DNA of 64,000 nucleotides, taken from positions 3,457 to 67,456 of the forward strand of contig JAHRFX010000075.1 of the NCBI GenBank assembly GCA_019084405.1. The letters are read 5' to 3'. A program made the translations under genes and the position numbers. The DNA is from Methanobacterium sp. (GTDB taxonomy: Archaea; Methanobacteriota; Methanobacteria; Methanobacteriales; Methanobacteriaceae). Shown in pieces: positions 1-9,436 of this stretch. Under the pieces are notes generated by a model that saw nothing but the letters and a program-made list of their open reading frames with translations, made no database searches and had not been told where the DNA came from. Numbering within the stretch: the first letter of the stretch is position 1; each line of letters starts with the position of its first letter.

Positions 1-1805
1 GTTTGGAGTACGGACCACCTTAGGCCTGTTTCTTTTTTAAGTTGATCTGCCCGGTGGTTTATATATTCAAGAATTTTTATTCCCAGTTTGTGGGATTCCG
101 GGTCTTCTATTCCATTTCCTAAATAAGAAAGCATCATCTCATTTAATCCTACAAATCCAAATGATAGAGTGGAATTTTCAATACGATAGTATAATTCATC
201 TTCAAATTCCTGACGAAGGAAGGGTAGCATATTGTACTCATTTAAACAATTTAAGGCCGATTCCCTTCTGAGGTTTAGTACATTTACTGCCATGTCCATA
301 TAGGAATCCAGGTATTCAAATATCTCACTATCATCCCGGGATTGGTAAGCAATTCTCGGCAGGTTTAAAGTAACGTAAGCCAGGTTTCCCGTTCTAAAAC
401 AATCTTTTTCCCATTCTCCAGTCCAGTTATCCTGGAGTGCGGTTCGGCAGCCCATGTAGTTGGCCATATTACCTCGGTAGCTGGCCAGCATATTCACAAA
501 GTAGGCTGATCCATATTTAGCAGATAATTCATGAACCCGCATGAGATCCTCTTCCATGTCTGATTTCAAGGACTCTTTACGTATAGTGTAGATGGTATTG
601 GGGAAAAGATGTGGTTTTCCATCCGAATCACCTTCCATGAGGGTTTCAGTTATGGCTCTTTGTAGTAAGCGGGTTTCTTCTTCAAAGTCACCATAAGTCC
701 CTACCAGTTTGCCTTTAGGTCCGTAGGCTGGTTCATCCTGGAGGAATTTAGGAACTGAAAATTCCAGGTTGATACTGGTAAAGGGTACCTGGGATCCCCG
801 GGCAGCATAGGCCATATTCAAATTGAAAATGAACATCTGTACCGCCTGTTTTAATTTTTCATAGGGCATTCCCGCTGCAAAAGGGGCCACAAATATATTC
901 CATAGACTCATGGCCTGACCTCCGCTCATGTTCTGTTGTGCGGCCAGCATTATTTCCCCGGCATGGTTCATGAGGGTTTCCATGTGTTTGGGAGGTCCGG
1001 CCACAGAGGTATGATCTCCTGTACCATCTACTTTAAGTCCGTGCCGGATGAAAAGTCGGAGATCATGTTGCATGCAGTTTAAAGGTCGTCCTGCGAAAAA
1101 TTCCAGATCATGTATATGAATGTCCCCGGACATGTGGGCATCTGCCAGTTCAGGAGGCAGGTTTAAAAGGGCGTATTGTTTGAGGGCTTCGTCTGCCACG
1201 TATTTATGCACGGTTTCCGGGTTGTGGATCATGTTTGCATTATCCCTGGACCCGTTTTGAATGAGGGAAGTTATATTATAAACCGGAATACCCAGCCGGG
1301 TGTACTTTTTCCGGAGGGTCTCCAGTCCATGTTCCATCAGCTTGGTGTTAACGATTTCCCGTATCATGGGGGCAGTTAAGTATTCCACATTTAATTTTTT
1401 AAGTTCCTTCCACACATCCGAGGCAATGCTGTGTGCTAATTCACGGGAGGCACCGGTTTCCACAACTAAAGTATCTTCGATTTTGGTTTGATCAAAAGTT
1501 TCAATTTTATCACGGCTGGTACGTACCCGAAGTTTATTGGCTGCCAGGTAACGGTCCGCAACATCCTCTTTAACTTCACAAAGAGAATCATAAACCAGCA
1601 TTTTAATCTCCGCCGTGCTGATCCCATCATAGGCAGCGGTGCCCACATGGGAGGCAATCTTTTCAGAGGCCCATAAGGGGGCACCAACCATTAAAAGAGA
1701 TTTAACAATTTTATCGTGACTAAATTTTTCACATATGCCGTTATTTTTCAATACACAGGTCTCTGCCTTGGTAGGCAGAGCCGCAATAATACGCGCGTCC
1801 CTCAT
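1..1805 (-). CDS. nrdD: Anaerobic (class III) ribonucleoside-triphosphate reductase, C-terminus cut by window edge
   Basis: The minus-strand frame is open from the ATG at 1805-1803 to the window edge, about 601 codons; the C-terminus with the glycyl-radical loop lies outside. It should reduce NTPs to dNTPs anaerobically in the cytoplasm, activated by a radical-SAM NrdG partner not seen here. Residues about 10-100 look like an ATP-cone (start VLKNNGICEKF), the usual allosteric site. The core shows the NrdD segments HIHDLEFF, RPLNCMQHDL (with a conserved active-site region Cys), QNMSGGQAMS and YRGNMANYMGCR. A GTG lies one codon upstream at 1808; ATG is chosen, with GGTGAT just upstream as ribosome binding site. 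The gene appears monocistronic with its own promoter and a palindromic operator candidate. Family identity is firm. Confidence 0.95.
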   Translation of the reverse strand, partial: MRDARIIAALPTKAETCVLKNNGICEKFSHDKIVKSLLMVGAPLWASEKIASHVGTAAYDGISTAEIKMLVYDSLCEVKEDVADRYLAANKLRVRTSRDKIETFDQTKIEDTLVVETGASRELAHSIASDVWKELKKLNVEYLTAPMIREIVNTKLMEHGLETLRKKYTRLGIPVYNITSLIQNGSRDNANMIHNPETVHKYVADEALKQYALLNLPPELADAHMSGDIHIHDLEFFAGRPLNCMQHDLRLFIRHGLKVDGTGDHTSVAGPPKHMETLMNHAGEIMLAAQQNMSGGQAMSLWNIFVAPFAAGMPYEKLKQAVQMFIFNLNMAYAARGSQVPFTSINLEFSVPKFLQDEPAYGPKGKLVGTYGDFEEETRLLQRAITETLMEGDSDGKPHLFPNTIYTIRKESLKSDMEEDLMRVHELSAKYGSAYFVNMLASYRGNMANYMGCRTALQDNWTGEWEKDCFRTGNLAYVTLNLPRIAYQSRDDSEIFEYLDSYMDMAVNVLNLRRESALNCLNEYNMLPFLRQEFEDELYYRIENSTLSFGFVGLNEMMLSYLGNGIEDPESHKLGIKILEYINHRADQLKKETGLRWSVLQ

Positions 1806-1836
1806 CACATCATCACCATTTAAAATATTTTGGCCT

Positions 1837-1851
1837 GGAACAAATTGTTCC
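1837..1851. promoter_or_regulatory. Palindromic operator candidate upstream of nrdD
   Basis: GGAACAAATTGTTCC is a perfect 7-bp inverted repeat with a 1-bp centre. It lies 32 bp upstream of the nrdD ATG and about 20 bp downstream of the TATA-like box, so it overlaps the expected transcription start. This is a typical place for an archaeal repressor. It resembles the methanogen NrpR operator (GGAA-N6-TTCC) but has a 7-bp spacer, so that assignment is doubtful. The palindrome is seen directly; its function is inferred. Confidence 0.5.
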
Positions 1852-1869
1852 TAAAAAGCAATATAAGTC

Positions 1870-1880
1870 CTTTTATAAAG
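1870..1880 (-). promoter_or_regulatory. TATA-box candidate for nrdD
   Basis: On the minus strand the segment reads CTTTATAAAAG, a good archaeal TATA-like box about 65-75 bp upstream of the nrdD start codon. Transcription would be expected to start near 1850. No mapped start is available, so this rests on sequence resemblance and position only. Confidence 0.45.
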
Positions 1881-2040
1881 AGAACTGAATCTAAATACTA
1901 CATTATTCTTTGTAAAAGAAGGTATAAAAAGTTTGTTTATTTTGTTCGTAATAAAACCAATAAATATGGATTTTGACGAAAACCTTTTCCCCAAGTCCAT
2001 AAACTTCTGGTTTTTTTATAATCAAAATTCTTAATTAAAT

Positions 2041-5000
2041 CTATAAAAATACATCCAGAGAGCTCTGCTTTGATTTATCACTTTCAAAGAGAGAATTAAT
2101 CCCAAATTCCTGAATCTCTATTCTTTGCATTAAATAAGGATTTATAGGGTATCTGTTAGCCAAATTTTTTGAAATTTCCAGGTACTTGACCACCGAGCCC
2201 TTGGAAACACTGAGTATGAGATTACCTCCACATTTACACTCCCCTGTAAGGGGAATTCGCCTGTATTTTTTATTACATTTGGTACAGCGAACTTTTTGCC
2301 GGGAAAATGCCCGTACATTACCCATCATATCCGGAAGGAAATGGGAGCTGAGTACTCCTTCCACCACCCCTCTTTGATCCACCGCCCTTATTTTTTCAGC
2401 CAGTTCCACCTGTGACTCTACCTTTTCCTTCATGGTGGGGAGCAACTTATAAAGACAGACCTTGGGCCCCTGATGTATGCTATGAGTATGATGAGAAAAC
2501 ATGATTCCCTGATATTGTTTAGCTGTGCCCAGTCTTTTTTGCACATTATCCATCATATGCACCACTTCAGAAGGTTTAGCATATTCTGTGGATTTTTCAA
2601 AAAATTCCAGAGGCAGGGAAGCCATGGCATCTATATTATGGGATTCATCGTCTATTTCTTCCGGGTCAATCCGGGAGGATAAAACCAGTGGGGCATCCAT
2701 GCTTCCTCCCCGGCTACTGGGGAGGTATGATTTGGAAAAATTGAGAAGAGCGTCCATTAACAGCATAATGGAGTCTTCATCACTATCACAATTTCTTCTT
2801 TTAGCAGAATGAAAATAGGGATGGGCATAGCATGCTGCAGCTTTCGTAAAGCCTAAAATTCGCCCTAATACTCCTGCAGAAGTGTGTGGGGCTAATCCTA
2901 CTACCATTTGGCCCACCAGGTCATTTTTAGCTTTCACCTGATAAAATCGTTCCATACCATAGAATTTTTCTAAAAGATCATCAATAAACCCCGCCACCCC
3001 GATAAGGTACTGGGCACAGTTATCGGAAATCACCACATCCTGTACCTTAATTTCAATTATTTGATCTACATTTTCTAATTCATGGCCATAGCAATCTTTT
3101 TCATATCCCAGTTCCTGCAGTTTCTCAATACTCACCCCCACCTCTCGAGGAGTAAAATGAGTTAAGGGCAGGTCAGTAGAATCATGGCGAATTGTAGCAT
3201 CTTTAAAGACGAATACTCCGTTTTTTGCCCTTAGAATACCTTTTTCTAAAGGTTCTGGAAATTTTTCTTGGGAAATCATTCCCTGAACCCCTTTTATTTC
3301 ATCGATCTTTCGGATTCCCACATTTTCAGAAGCTTTTCTTAATAAACCAGATAAATTAATTTTTTTCTTTCCAGGGGCAGTAATAACTGTGTGTGATCCA
3401 CAGTGGGGACAAATAGACTGAAACGAACTAATCTGACATTGGGTGCATTTGGAACGGCTGATTTCCACCGATATTTTTCCTTTTTTAGCAGCTTCCACAA
3501 TATTTCGCCTGCTGCCCCCAAAAGTAGATATGGGAAAAAGAGAATGTGGTGCGGGTTTCATTTTACGTTCTTTTGTTTTTTCTGGCCTGCCCACCCGGGT
3601 TCCAATATAAGTTGGGGCTTTGGCCATAATATGCGCTGGTGAAACCTTATTTAATGCAGGTATGGTAGATTCTTCTTCTTCCCCCAATGGTTTTTCCAGG
3701 GTTTTAAAGAGTGCATAAGCATTATCTGCATCAATGATTACCTGAGAATCCTCTACCATGTGAGGAACCCCTAAAATCTCCAGAATTCTTTTTTGAGGAG
3801 CTATTAAAATTTTAAATTCCTTCCCTTTCTGATAATCTTCTTTTTTTTCTATTATCCAATCTCGGAGCATATTAAAATCATCCCGGGACAGATCATGGTA
3901 AAAATAAGTATATTCTGGATGTAAGGGAACTTCATATTTTTCAGATATGTCAAATGCTTCTTTAGCTGTAAAGGATTTATTTTCTAAAGATTTTATATCC
4001 AGTGGATCCTTTTCAAGATCGTATTGTGGGGATTGGGCGATTTTTTCCACCCACCATTCGTTGCACCATCCTGCAGGAAGCAATACATGGTTGTTTCGAA
4101 GAAATTCACCAAATGCCACCAGCATATCTCCTAAAAATAGTATTTCATCCACCTTACCCTTTAGATTTCGGGCCTGTTGCACCGTGGATACCTTAACCAC
4201 GCTGCCATTTTTTAATTTCACCAGTGGTCCTTCAATACTATCCACCGGCACCACACAGTTTCCTTTACCTGGCCTTTCAATTTTCATCTGGGTACCTACT
4301 GCCAGAAATTCTAAAATTTCCATGGTAGCAGGACTAACTCCCATGGCTGCCAGGCCGGTGTTTCGGGATCGGCCATATCTCAGTCTGAATGCTCCTTTTT
4401 CAGAAGGATTGGCAAGTACTGGCCTCCCTCCTATGATATCCCTGATGTAAGTATCGTCTGCTTTGACTAAATCTTTTCCTTTTTCTATTTTTTGTGATTT
4501 AGGGCCTTTTGAGAATTTTTCTAGCCATTCCCAACCTTCTAAATTTAATTTCTTGGCGTACTTGAATACTTTGGGGGCTTTCTGTATAACCCCTTCTACC
4601 ATAGCTAAAAGCGCTCCTCCCCTTATATTATTAGTTTCCACCCTTTCCAGGTCCCGGTGAGAGACTTCAACCTGATCAGTGGGTTCCCCGGTTACTTCCA
4701 CCGGGATGTTGTTGGCAGCCAGCCGTACTTCATCGGGATTAGGAGAGTACTGCAAATTGGTTACTTCCGATTCATATAACTCTACTTCCTCCACATAACG
4801 TTCAATTTCCCTATCAGTAGGTTTATAAGGTGCTAAATCAATAGCCCACCTAATATAATCACCTATAAGAACTGCAAGTGCAGCTGCAGTCCCCCCTGCA
4901 CTTCTTATAGGTCCGGCAAAGTACACTGCCAGGTAGTTGGTACGGTCAAAATTTTGTTTAATTTTTACTTTAGCTATCCCTTCTAAAGGGGCGGCCACCA

Positions 5001-5334
5001 CTCCTTCGGTTAGTATGGCCAGGGCGGTACGCAGAGCCTGGTCCGCCATTAATTCTCTTTGGGTTATTTCATCTTCTTTATTGTCTGTTAAATCCGCCGA
5101 GGCTATTTCAGCAGCAATCTTAAATGCTGCTTCTTCCCTGCTCATTTCACTTTCCAGTTCTTTTATTCTCTGAGCAATACCTATCGGGCCCACCAACCCT
5201 TCCACTCTTTCAGCTAAATCCTTGGCCAGGGGAATCTCAATTTCCGTCTGTACATCCAGACCCATGGATCTTGCTTTAGCAGCCAGATCATACAATTTTT
5301 TAGTTTCTTTTTCAAGTTGTTCAAAATAATCCAT
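2041..5334 (-). CDS. polC: DNA polymerase D (PolD/Pol II) large subunit DP2
   Basis: This 1097-residue protein is the catalytic subunit of the euryarchaeal replicative polymerase PolD; it works with the small exonuclease subunit DP1, which is not in this window. The catalytic NCDSDED motif, matching the conserved acidic motif of DP2, lies near residue 845. A cysteine cluster (CTQC...CPHC) lies near residues 628-645 and another (CTKC...CKC) near 1016-1035, as expected for the zinc sites of this family. Length is normal and I see no intein insertion, although inteins are common in DP2. The next gene is divergent, so it probably has its own promoter in the 5335-5532 gap. Confidence 0.97.
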   Translation of the reverse strand: MDYFEQLEKETKKLYDLAAKARSMGLDVQTEIEIPLAKDLAERVEGLVGPIGIAQRIKELESEMSREEAAFKIAAEIASADLTDNKEDEITQRELMADQALRTALAILTEGVVAAPLEGIAKVKIKQNFDRTNYLAVYFAGPIRSAGGTAAALAVLIGDYIRWAIDLAPYKPTDREIERYVEEVELYESEVTNLQYSPNPDEVRLAANNIPVEVTGEPTDQVEVSHRDLERVETNNIRGGALLAMVEGVIQKAPKVFKYAKKLNLEGWEWLEKFSKGPKSQKIEKGKDLVKADDTYIRDIIGGRPVLANPSEKGAFRLRYGRSRNTGLAAMGVSPATMEILEFLAVGTQMKIERPGKGNCVVPVDSIEGPLVKLKNGSVVKVSTVQQARNLKGKVDEILFLGDMLVAFGEFLRNNHVLLPAGWCNEWWVEKIAQSPQYDLEKDPLDIKSLENKSFTAKEAFDISEKYEVPLHPEYTYFYHDLSRDDFNMLRDWIIEKKEDYQKGKEFKILIAPQKRILEILGVPHMVEDSQVIIDADNAYALFKTLEKPLGEEEESTIPALNKVSPAHIMAKAPTYIGTRVGRPEKTKERKMKPAPHSLFPISTFGGSRRNIVEAAKKGKISVEISRSKCTQCQISSFQSICPHCGSHTVITAPGKKKINLSGLLRKASENVGIRKIDEIKGVQGMISQEKFPEPLEKGILRAKNGVFVFKDATIRHDSTDLPLTHFTPREVGVSIEKLQELGYEKDCYGHELENVDQIIEIKVQDVVISDNCAQYLIGVAGFIDDLLEKFYGMERFYQVKAKNDLVGQMVVGLAPHTSAGVLGRILGFTKAAACYAHPYFHSAKRRNCDSDEDSIMLLMDALLNFSKSYLPSSRGGSMDAPLVLSSRIDPEEIDDESHNIDAMASLPLEFFEKSTEYAKPSEVVHMMDNVQKRLGTAKQYQGIMFSHHTHSIHQGPKVCLYKLLPTMKEKVESQVELAEKIRAVDQRGVVEGVLSSHFLPDMMGNVRAFSRQKVRCTKCNKKYRRIPLTGECKCGGNLILSVSKGSVVKYLEISKNLANRYPINPYLMQRIEIQEFGINSLFESDKSKQSSLDVFL

Positions 5335-5532
5335 TATAATCCCTTTAAAAGTATATTGAAGATTTTAAAGTCTTAATTAAATTAAAAATCCATTATATCC
5401 CTATTTTTAAGAGTGAACTAACACCGGAAATAATTAGTTATACATATGTTAGAAGTGATATTTAATTATTGGATTAATTAAAAAAAATGAAAATAATTAT
5501 TAAAATTACTATCACAATTTTACTGCATTTCC

Positions 5533-6174
5533 ATGTTAAATTACATCATAAATAATATAGAAGTATTTTTCAATACTTATGGTGCCTGGGCAGTTTTTTT
5601 AGGAGGTGTAATTGAACAGATTATAGTCCCCCTCCCTGCCAGTCTAATTGTTTTAACCTCCAGTGTGATAACCCTTAAAGGGGTTGATTTATCAGTATCA
5701 TCTTTAGGGGTTTTAATATCCAATAGTGTAATACCTGCTTCTTTAGGAATAACTATCGGATCTTTGGTTTTTTATATAATAGCCTATAAAGCAGGTATTC
5801 CATTTATAGAGAGAATTGGCCCTTATATGGGTTTTGGGGCAGAAGATGTTCAGGAAGTGGAAAATAAGTTTAAAGAAAGTCGTTATGAACATCTTTTTAT
5901 TTTTATGGCCCGTTGCCTACCCATTATCCCCAGTGTGTCGGTGAATATTTTCTGTGGATTAATAAAATATAATCCCAGGGATTATGTGATTATAACCTTC
6001 CTGGGTACCACAGTGCAGATATTTTTCTGGGGCTTGCTGGGCTGGTTTTCAGGAAATATTTACCTATTGGTGAAAGCCCAGATATCTTTTATAGATAACC
6101 TGGTAACGGCGATAATAGTCCTGGTCATTTTATATTTTATTTTAAAAAAGAACCGAGCCAAAATTAAAATTTAA
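5533..6174 (+). CDS. DedA/SNARE-associated (VTT) family membrane protein
   Basis: The product has 213 residues and several hydrophobic segments. Near residues 24-36 it has the GGVIEQIIVPLPAS stretch typical of the DedA family, and a basic FMARCLPIIPS-type motif near residue 125 matches the second conserved re-entrant region. DedA proteins are linked to undecaprenyl-phosphate or lipid flipping and membrane homeostasis; the substrate here is unknown. The family normally has about 200 residues, so the gene looks complete. It is divergent from polC and followed by sec61 beta after a 190-bp gap. ATG at 5533 is the first start; no strong ribosome binding site is visible. Confidence 0.85.
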   Translation: MLNYIINNIEVFFNTYGAWAVFLGGVIEQIIVPLPASLIVLTSSVITLKGVDLSVSSLGVLISNSVIPASLGITIGSLVFYIIAYKAGIPFIERIGPYMGFGAEDVQEVENKFKESRYEHLFIFMARCLPIIPSVSVNIFCGLIKYNPRDYVIITFLGTTVQIFFWGLLGWFSGNIYLLVKAQISFIDNLVTAIIVLVILYFILKKNRAKIKI

Positions 6175-6366
6175 AATGATTTACTAAAATATAATGGTTT
6201 TTTATAAATCCCGATTAGAAGTTATTTAGGAATAATTCTGCTTAAGTATATATCAAGGTGTAAATATAAAAATAAGATTAAAGATATACAATTAAGAGTT
6301 ATATTTGTTAGTAATTAAAAATTATGAATTACAAAAGTTAAATTAATTCAATTCCATGGTGATATA

Positions 6367-6525
6367 ATGGCAAAAAAAGATAAAAAAACCCTACCCCCCA
6401 GTGGTGCAGGTTTAGTAAGGTATTTTGAAGAAGAAACCAGAGGTCCTAAATTATCTCCGGAACAGGTCGTGGTAATGACTGTTATTTTAGCAATATTCTG
6501 CCTGGCCCTTCGTTTTTCCGCTTAA
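6367..6525 (+). CDS. Preprotein translocase subunit Sec61 beta (archaeal SecG analogue)
   Basis: This 52-residue protein starts MAKKDKKTLPPSGAGL and continues with RYFEEETRGPKLSP, the conserved cytosolic segment of archaeal Sec61 beta. A single C-terminal membrane helix (about residues 34-50, VVVMTVILAIFCLAL) follows. It would sit beside SecY and SecE in the translocon; those genes are not in the window. The length is normal for the family. GGTGATATA just upstream of the ATG can act as ribosome binding site. It is 54 bp upstream of purB and could be co-transcribed with it. Confidence 0.93.
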   Translation: MAKKDKKTLPPSGAGLVRYFEEETRGPKLSPEQVVVMTVILAIFCLALRFSA

Positions 6526-6579
6526 ATAATTTATTTTTAAATTTCTTATAAGTTTTTTTACAATCAAGGAGTGATTTTT

Positions 6580-7929
6580 ATGGCTATCCACCCTATTGAA
6601 TTCAGGTATGGTACCCCTGAAATGAAAAATATCTGGGAATCGGAAAATAAATTGCAAAAAATGCTGGATGTGGAATCTGCACTGGCCCAGGCTGAAGCAA
6701 CATTAGGCATAATCCCCTTTTCTGCCGGAGAAGAGATAAAAAAAAAGTCCAGTACAGATTATGTGACCCTGAAAAGAGTAAATGAAATAGAAAGAGAAAC
6801 CAATCACGATATAGCTTCTCTGGTGAAGGCTCTGGCTGAACAATGCCCGGGGGATGCGGGAGAATATGTGCATTTTGGGGCAACTTCTAATGATATTGTG
6901 GATAGCTCCCAATCATTACTTTTTAAGGAGTCTATTGCCGTACTCCAGGAAAAAATTGAAAGGCTAACCCGATTGCTTCTGGATCTGGCTGAATCTAATA
7001 AAGAGAATGTATGCATTGGACGTACCCATGGACAACATGCCCTACCCACCACCTATGGTATGAAATTTGCCCTGTGGGCTGAAGAAATGTACCGACAAAA
7101 AGAAAGGTTGGACGGAGTCCAAAAAAGACTTTGTGTGGGCATGATGACTGGAGCAGTAGGTACCACTGCTGCTCTGGGAATAGAGGGTCTGCAGGTTCAT
7201 GAAAAGGTTTCTGAAATTTTAGGGCTGGAGCCGGTATCCATATCCAACCAGGTGGTACAAAGGGATAACCACGCCGAGTTCATGATGGTAATGGCCAATA
7301 TAGCCACCACTCTGGATAAAATAGCCCTGGAAATCCGTAACCTGCAACGAACAGAGATTATGGAAATTGGGGAAAAATTCGATCCTGAAAAACAGGTGGG
7401 AAGCAGTACCATGCCCCATAAAATGAATCCCATAACCGCCGAGAGGATATGTGGAGTCTCCCGGGTGGTGCGCTCCTATGTGATAGCTGCCATGGAAAAT
7501 AATCCGTTATGGCATGAAAGGGATTTAACAAACTCCTCCTGTGAAAGAATAATTTTCCCGGAAGCCTGCATTCTAACGGACTATATCCTAAATTTAACCC
7601 TGAAATTAATGGGAAATCTGGTTTTCTATCCAGAGAACATAGAAAAAAATCTGAATCTCACCCGTGGTTTGATTATGGCTGAAAGACTCATGGCCGAGTT
7701 AACCCGTAAAGGTATGGGACGCCAGACTGCTTACGCCCTGGTAAGAAAATGTGCTATTAAAGCCAATAAGGATAATGAATTGTTATCTGATGTCATATTA
7801 TCCCAAACCGAGTTGGAAGAGTATTTTTCCCCCGATGATGTTGAGAAAATTATGGATCCCCATACTTATATTGGATCCGCGGTTTTAATGGTAGAAAACG
7901 TGCTGGAGAATTCTAAAAACTGGTTTTAA
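6580..7929 (+). CDS. purB: Adenylosuccinate lyase
   Basis: This enzyme cleaves SAICAR and adenylosuccinate in purine biosynthesis. The 449-residue product carries the fumarase/ASL superfamily signature GSSTMPHKMNP near residue 270 and the conserved TSNDIVDS and GRTHGQHALPT segments that supply active-site residues. A GTG three codons upstream (6571) overlaps the AAGGAG ribosome binding site at 6566-6571, so ATG at 6580 is the better start (MAIHPIEFRYG). A T-rich tract follows the stop. Cytoplasmic; length normal. Identification is firm. Confidence 0.96.
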   Translation: MAIHPIEFRYGTPEMKNIWESENKLQKMLDVESALAQAEATLGIIPFSAGEEIKKKSSTDYVTLKRVNEIERETNHDIASLVKALAEQCPGDAGEYVHFGATSNDIVDSSQSLLFKESIAVLQEKIERLTRLLLDLAESNKENVCIGRTHGQHALPTTYGMKFALWAEEMYRQKERLDGVQKRLCVGMMTGAVGTTAALGIEGLQVHEKVSEILGLEPVSISNQVVQRDNHAEFMMVMANIATTLDKIALEIRNLQRTEIMEIGEKFDPEKQVGSSTMPHKMNPITAERICGVSRVVRSYVIAAMENNPLWHERDLTNSSCERIIFPEACILTDYILNLTLKLMGNLVFYPENIEKNLNLTRGLIMAERLMAELTRKGMGRQTAYALVRKCAIKANKDNELLSDVILSQTELEEYFSPDDVEKIMDPHTYIGSAVLMVENVLENSKNWF

Positions 7930-7942
7930 ATCATATTTTAAT

Positions 7943-7966
7943 TATTTTCTCTTTTTTTATTGTTTT
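7943..7966 (+). terminator. T-rich terminator tract after purB
   Basis: Directly downstream of the purB stop there are three pyrimidine-rich runs, including seven consecutive T. Archaeal RNA polymerase commonly terminates at such tracts without a hairpin. I saw no stem-loop here. Confidence 0.4.
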
Positions 7967-8056
7967 GAGGTCCAGAGGGTTTCAGATAAAATCTTATACT
8001 TTAATCATCTTAAAAATAATCCAGTGGATTTTTCCACCAAAAAAAGAGGTGATTGA

Positions 8057-8365
8057 ATGGTTGAAACCAAAGAAATAAAATCTATACCAGTAATGCCCTT
8101 TGCCCTGATGATAGGAGCTATAGGTGGGGTTTTAGGATTTATCTGGTCCCTTATAGTAGTAATATTTGGAGCATCTCTTCTGGCCCTGGTACCGGCCCAG
8201 GAATTAGGTGCGGTAATAGCAGGAGGGCTGGTAGGAGCTATTGTTTTAATTATATTTGCAACCATAGGGGCTTTTGTGGCCGGATTTATAACTTACGCTA
8301 TCATTGCTTTGATTTACAATTTCCTTGCTCCTAAACTGGGTGGAATAAGATTAGAAATGGAATAA
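8057..8365 (+). CDS. Small multi-pass membrane protein, single-unit form of a repeated domain
   Basis: The product has 102 residues and is almost entirely hydrophobic after a short charged N-terminus (MVETKEIKSIPVMPF). It probably has three membrane helices and ends with YNFLAPKLGGIRLEME. The next gene holds three diverged copies of this whole unit, each closing with the same YN-x-L-x-PK-x-G signature. I do not recognise a named family with certainty. A GAGGTG ribosome binding site precedes the ATG and a T-run follows the stop. Being real protein is well supported by the conserved repeat; function is unknown. Confidence 0.75.
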   Translation: MVETKEIKSIPVMPFALMIGAIGGVLGFIWSLIVVIFGASLLALVPAQELGAVIAGGLVGAIVLIIFATIGAFVAGFITYAIIALIYNFLAPKLGGIRLEME

Positions 8366-8376
8366 GTTCTATTCAC

Positions 8377-8389
8377 TTTTTTTTATTTT
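8377..8389 (+). terminator. T-rich terminator tract
   Basis: A run of eight T, then ATTTT, lies just after the stop of the 102-residue membrane protein. It fits an archaeal poly-T terminator and would separate that gene from the three-unit gene 115 bp further on. Confidence 0.4.
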
Positions 8390-8504
8390 GAGTGATTATA
8401 AGAGTAAATATACCACTTAGTTCTAAATTATTTTTTTATAGGGTAGCAGTTATTTATGCTCCTTTTAACATAATAATAAATAGTACCTAGGGAGGTGCTT
8501 TTAG

Positions 8505-9422
8505 ATGAAAACTATGAAAGAATTGAAATCGATAAAAATAGTGCCCTATACTATTATGAATGCTGCTCTTAATGCAGTATGGGGTTTCATATTTGCAATT
8601 ATACTGTTGATATTTGGAGGTGCATTTGCCTCACTACTATCTGGAACCGAACTTGCTCCTCTAAGTGGAGTTATACTTAGTATTTCAGTAGCAGGCCTTG
8701 TTGTTTTCCCGGTTGGATCCTTCTTATTAAGTATAATGCCCTCTTTTCTGCAGGCATTGCTCTACAATTTACTGGTACCCAAGCTCGGTGGAATCAAAAT
8801 TGAATTAGAGGAAATGATTGAAGTAACCAGAGCAGAAGTAGTCCCTTTTGCACTTATACTGGCAGGAGTAGCAGCCGTATTCCAGTTGATTATGCAACTG
8901 GTAATTGCTCCCCTTCAAGCGGTTTTGATTGAACTGATTGGAGGTATTGGTACCCTGGCCCTGGCTGCTACCAACGCAACTACCGGACAACTACCTGAAA
9001 TAGGTGGTGCAGGAGCATTGGGCGCTATACTGAACATAATAATCAGTCCTCTGCTTACTTTTATCTTCGTATTTATTGGTGCCGCCATTGCAGCCCTGCT
9101 ATATAATCTACTGGCCCCAAAAGTAGGTGGAATAAAAGTAGAATTAGCTCAAATGACAGATAACTTCTTTGGTGTAGAAAACATTAATCCCGTGGCCATC
9201 GGATTAATAACCGGTGCTATTGCTGCAGTCCTGGGACTCATATTAGGGATAATATTCCTGATATTATTAGCTGCCCTTGGATCTATAGAAGCAGGCATAC
9301 TGATCTTACTGGCTCATATTATAGGCGGATTTATATTGGTATTCATCGCCTATGCTTTAACTGCAGTTATTTACAATATACTTGCACCAAAGATTGGTTC
9401 GTTCAAAATACAGTTAGAATAA
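8505..9422 (+). CDS. Membrane protein with three tandem copies of the upstream unit
   Basis: This 305-residue protein has three hydrophobic units, about residues 1-103, 104-212 and 213-305. Each begins with a polar segment ending in a Pro (KIVPYTIM, EVVPFALI, INPVAIGL) and closes with YNLLVPKLGG, YNLLAPKVGG or YNILAPKIGS followed by an acidic tail. About three helices per unit are expected, nine in all. The unit equals the complete 102-residue protein encoded just upstream, so a duplication and fusion series is likely. A strong GGAGGTG sits 8 bp before the ATG. The gene ends at an 11-bp stem terminator. Function unknown; transport or membrane structure are only guesses. Confidence 0.75.
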   Translation: MKTMKELKSIKIVPYTIMNAALNAVWGFIFAIILLIFGGAFASLLSGTELAPLSGVILSISVAGLVVFPVGSFLLSIMPSFLQALLYNLLVPKLGGIKIELEEMIEVTRAEVVPFALILAGVAAVFQLIMQLVIAPLQAVLIELIGGIGTLALAATNATTGQLPEIGGAGALGAILNIIISPLLTFIFVFIGAAIAALLYNLLAPKVGGIKVELAQMTDNFFGVENINPVAIGLITGAIAAVLGLILGIIFLILLAALGSIEAGILILLAHIIGGFILVFIAYALTAVIYNILAPKIGSFKIQLE

Positions 9423-9436
9423 AGCAGCAAATATAC

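Noticed and set aside
3947..4450. 167-residue plus-strand ORF opposite polC
   Set aside because: It is the antisense shadow of a strongly conserved coding gene, has Ser/Pro-rich low-complexity content and no ribosome binding site.
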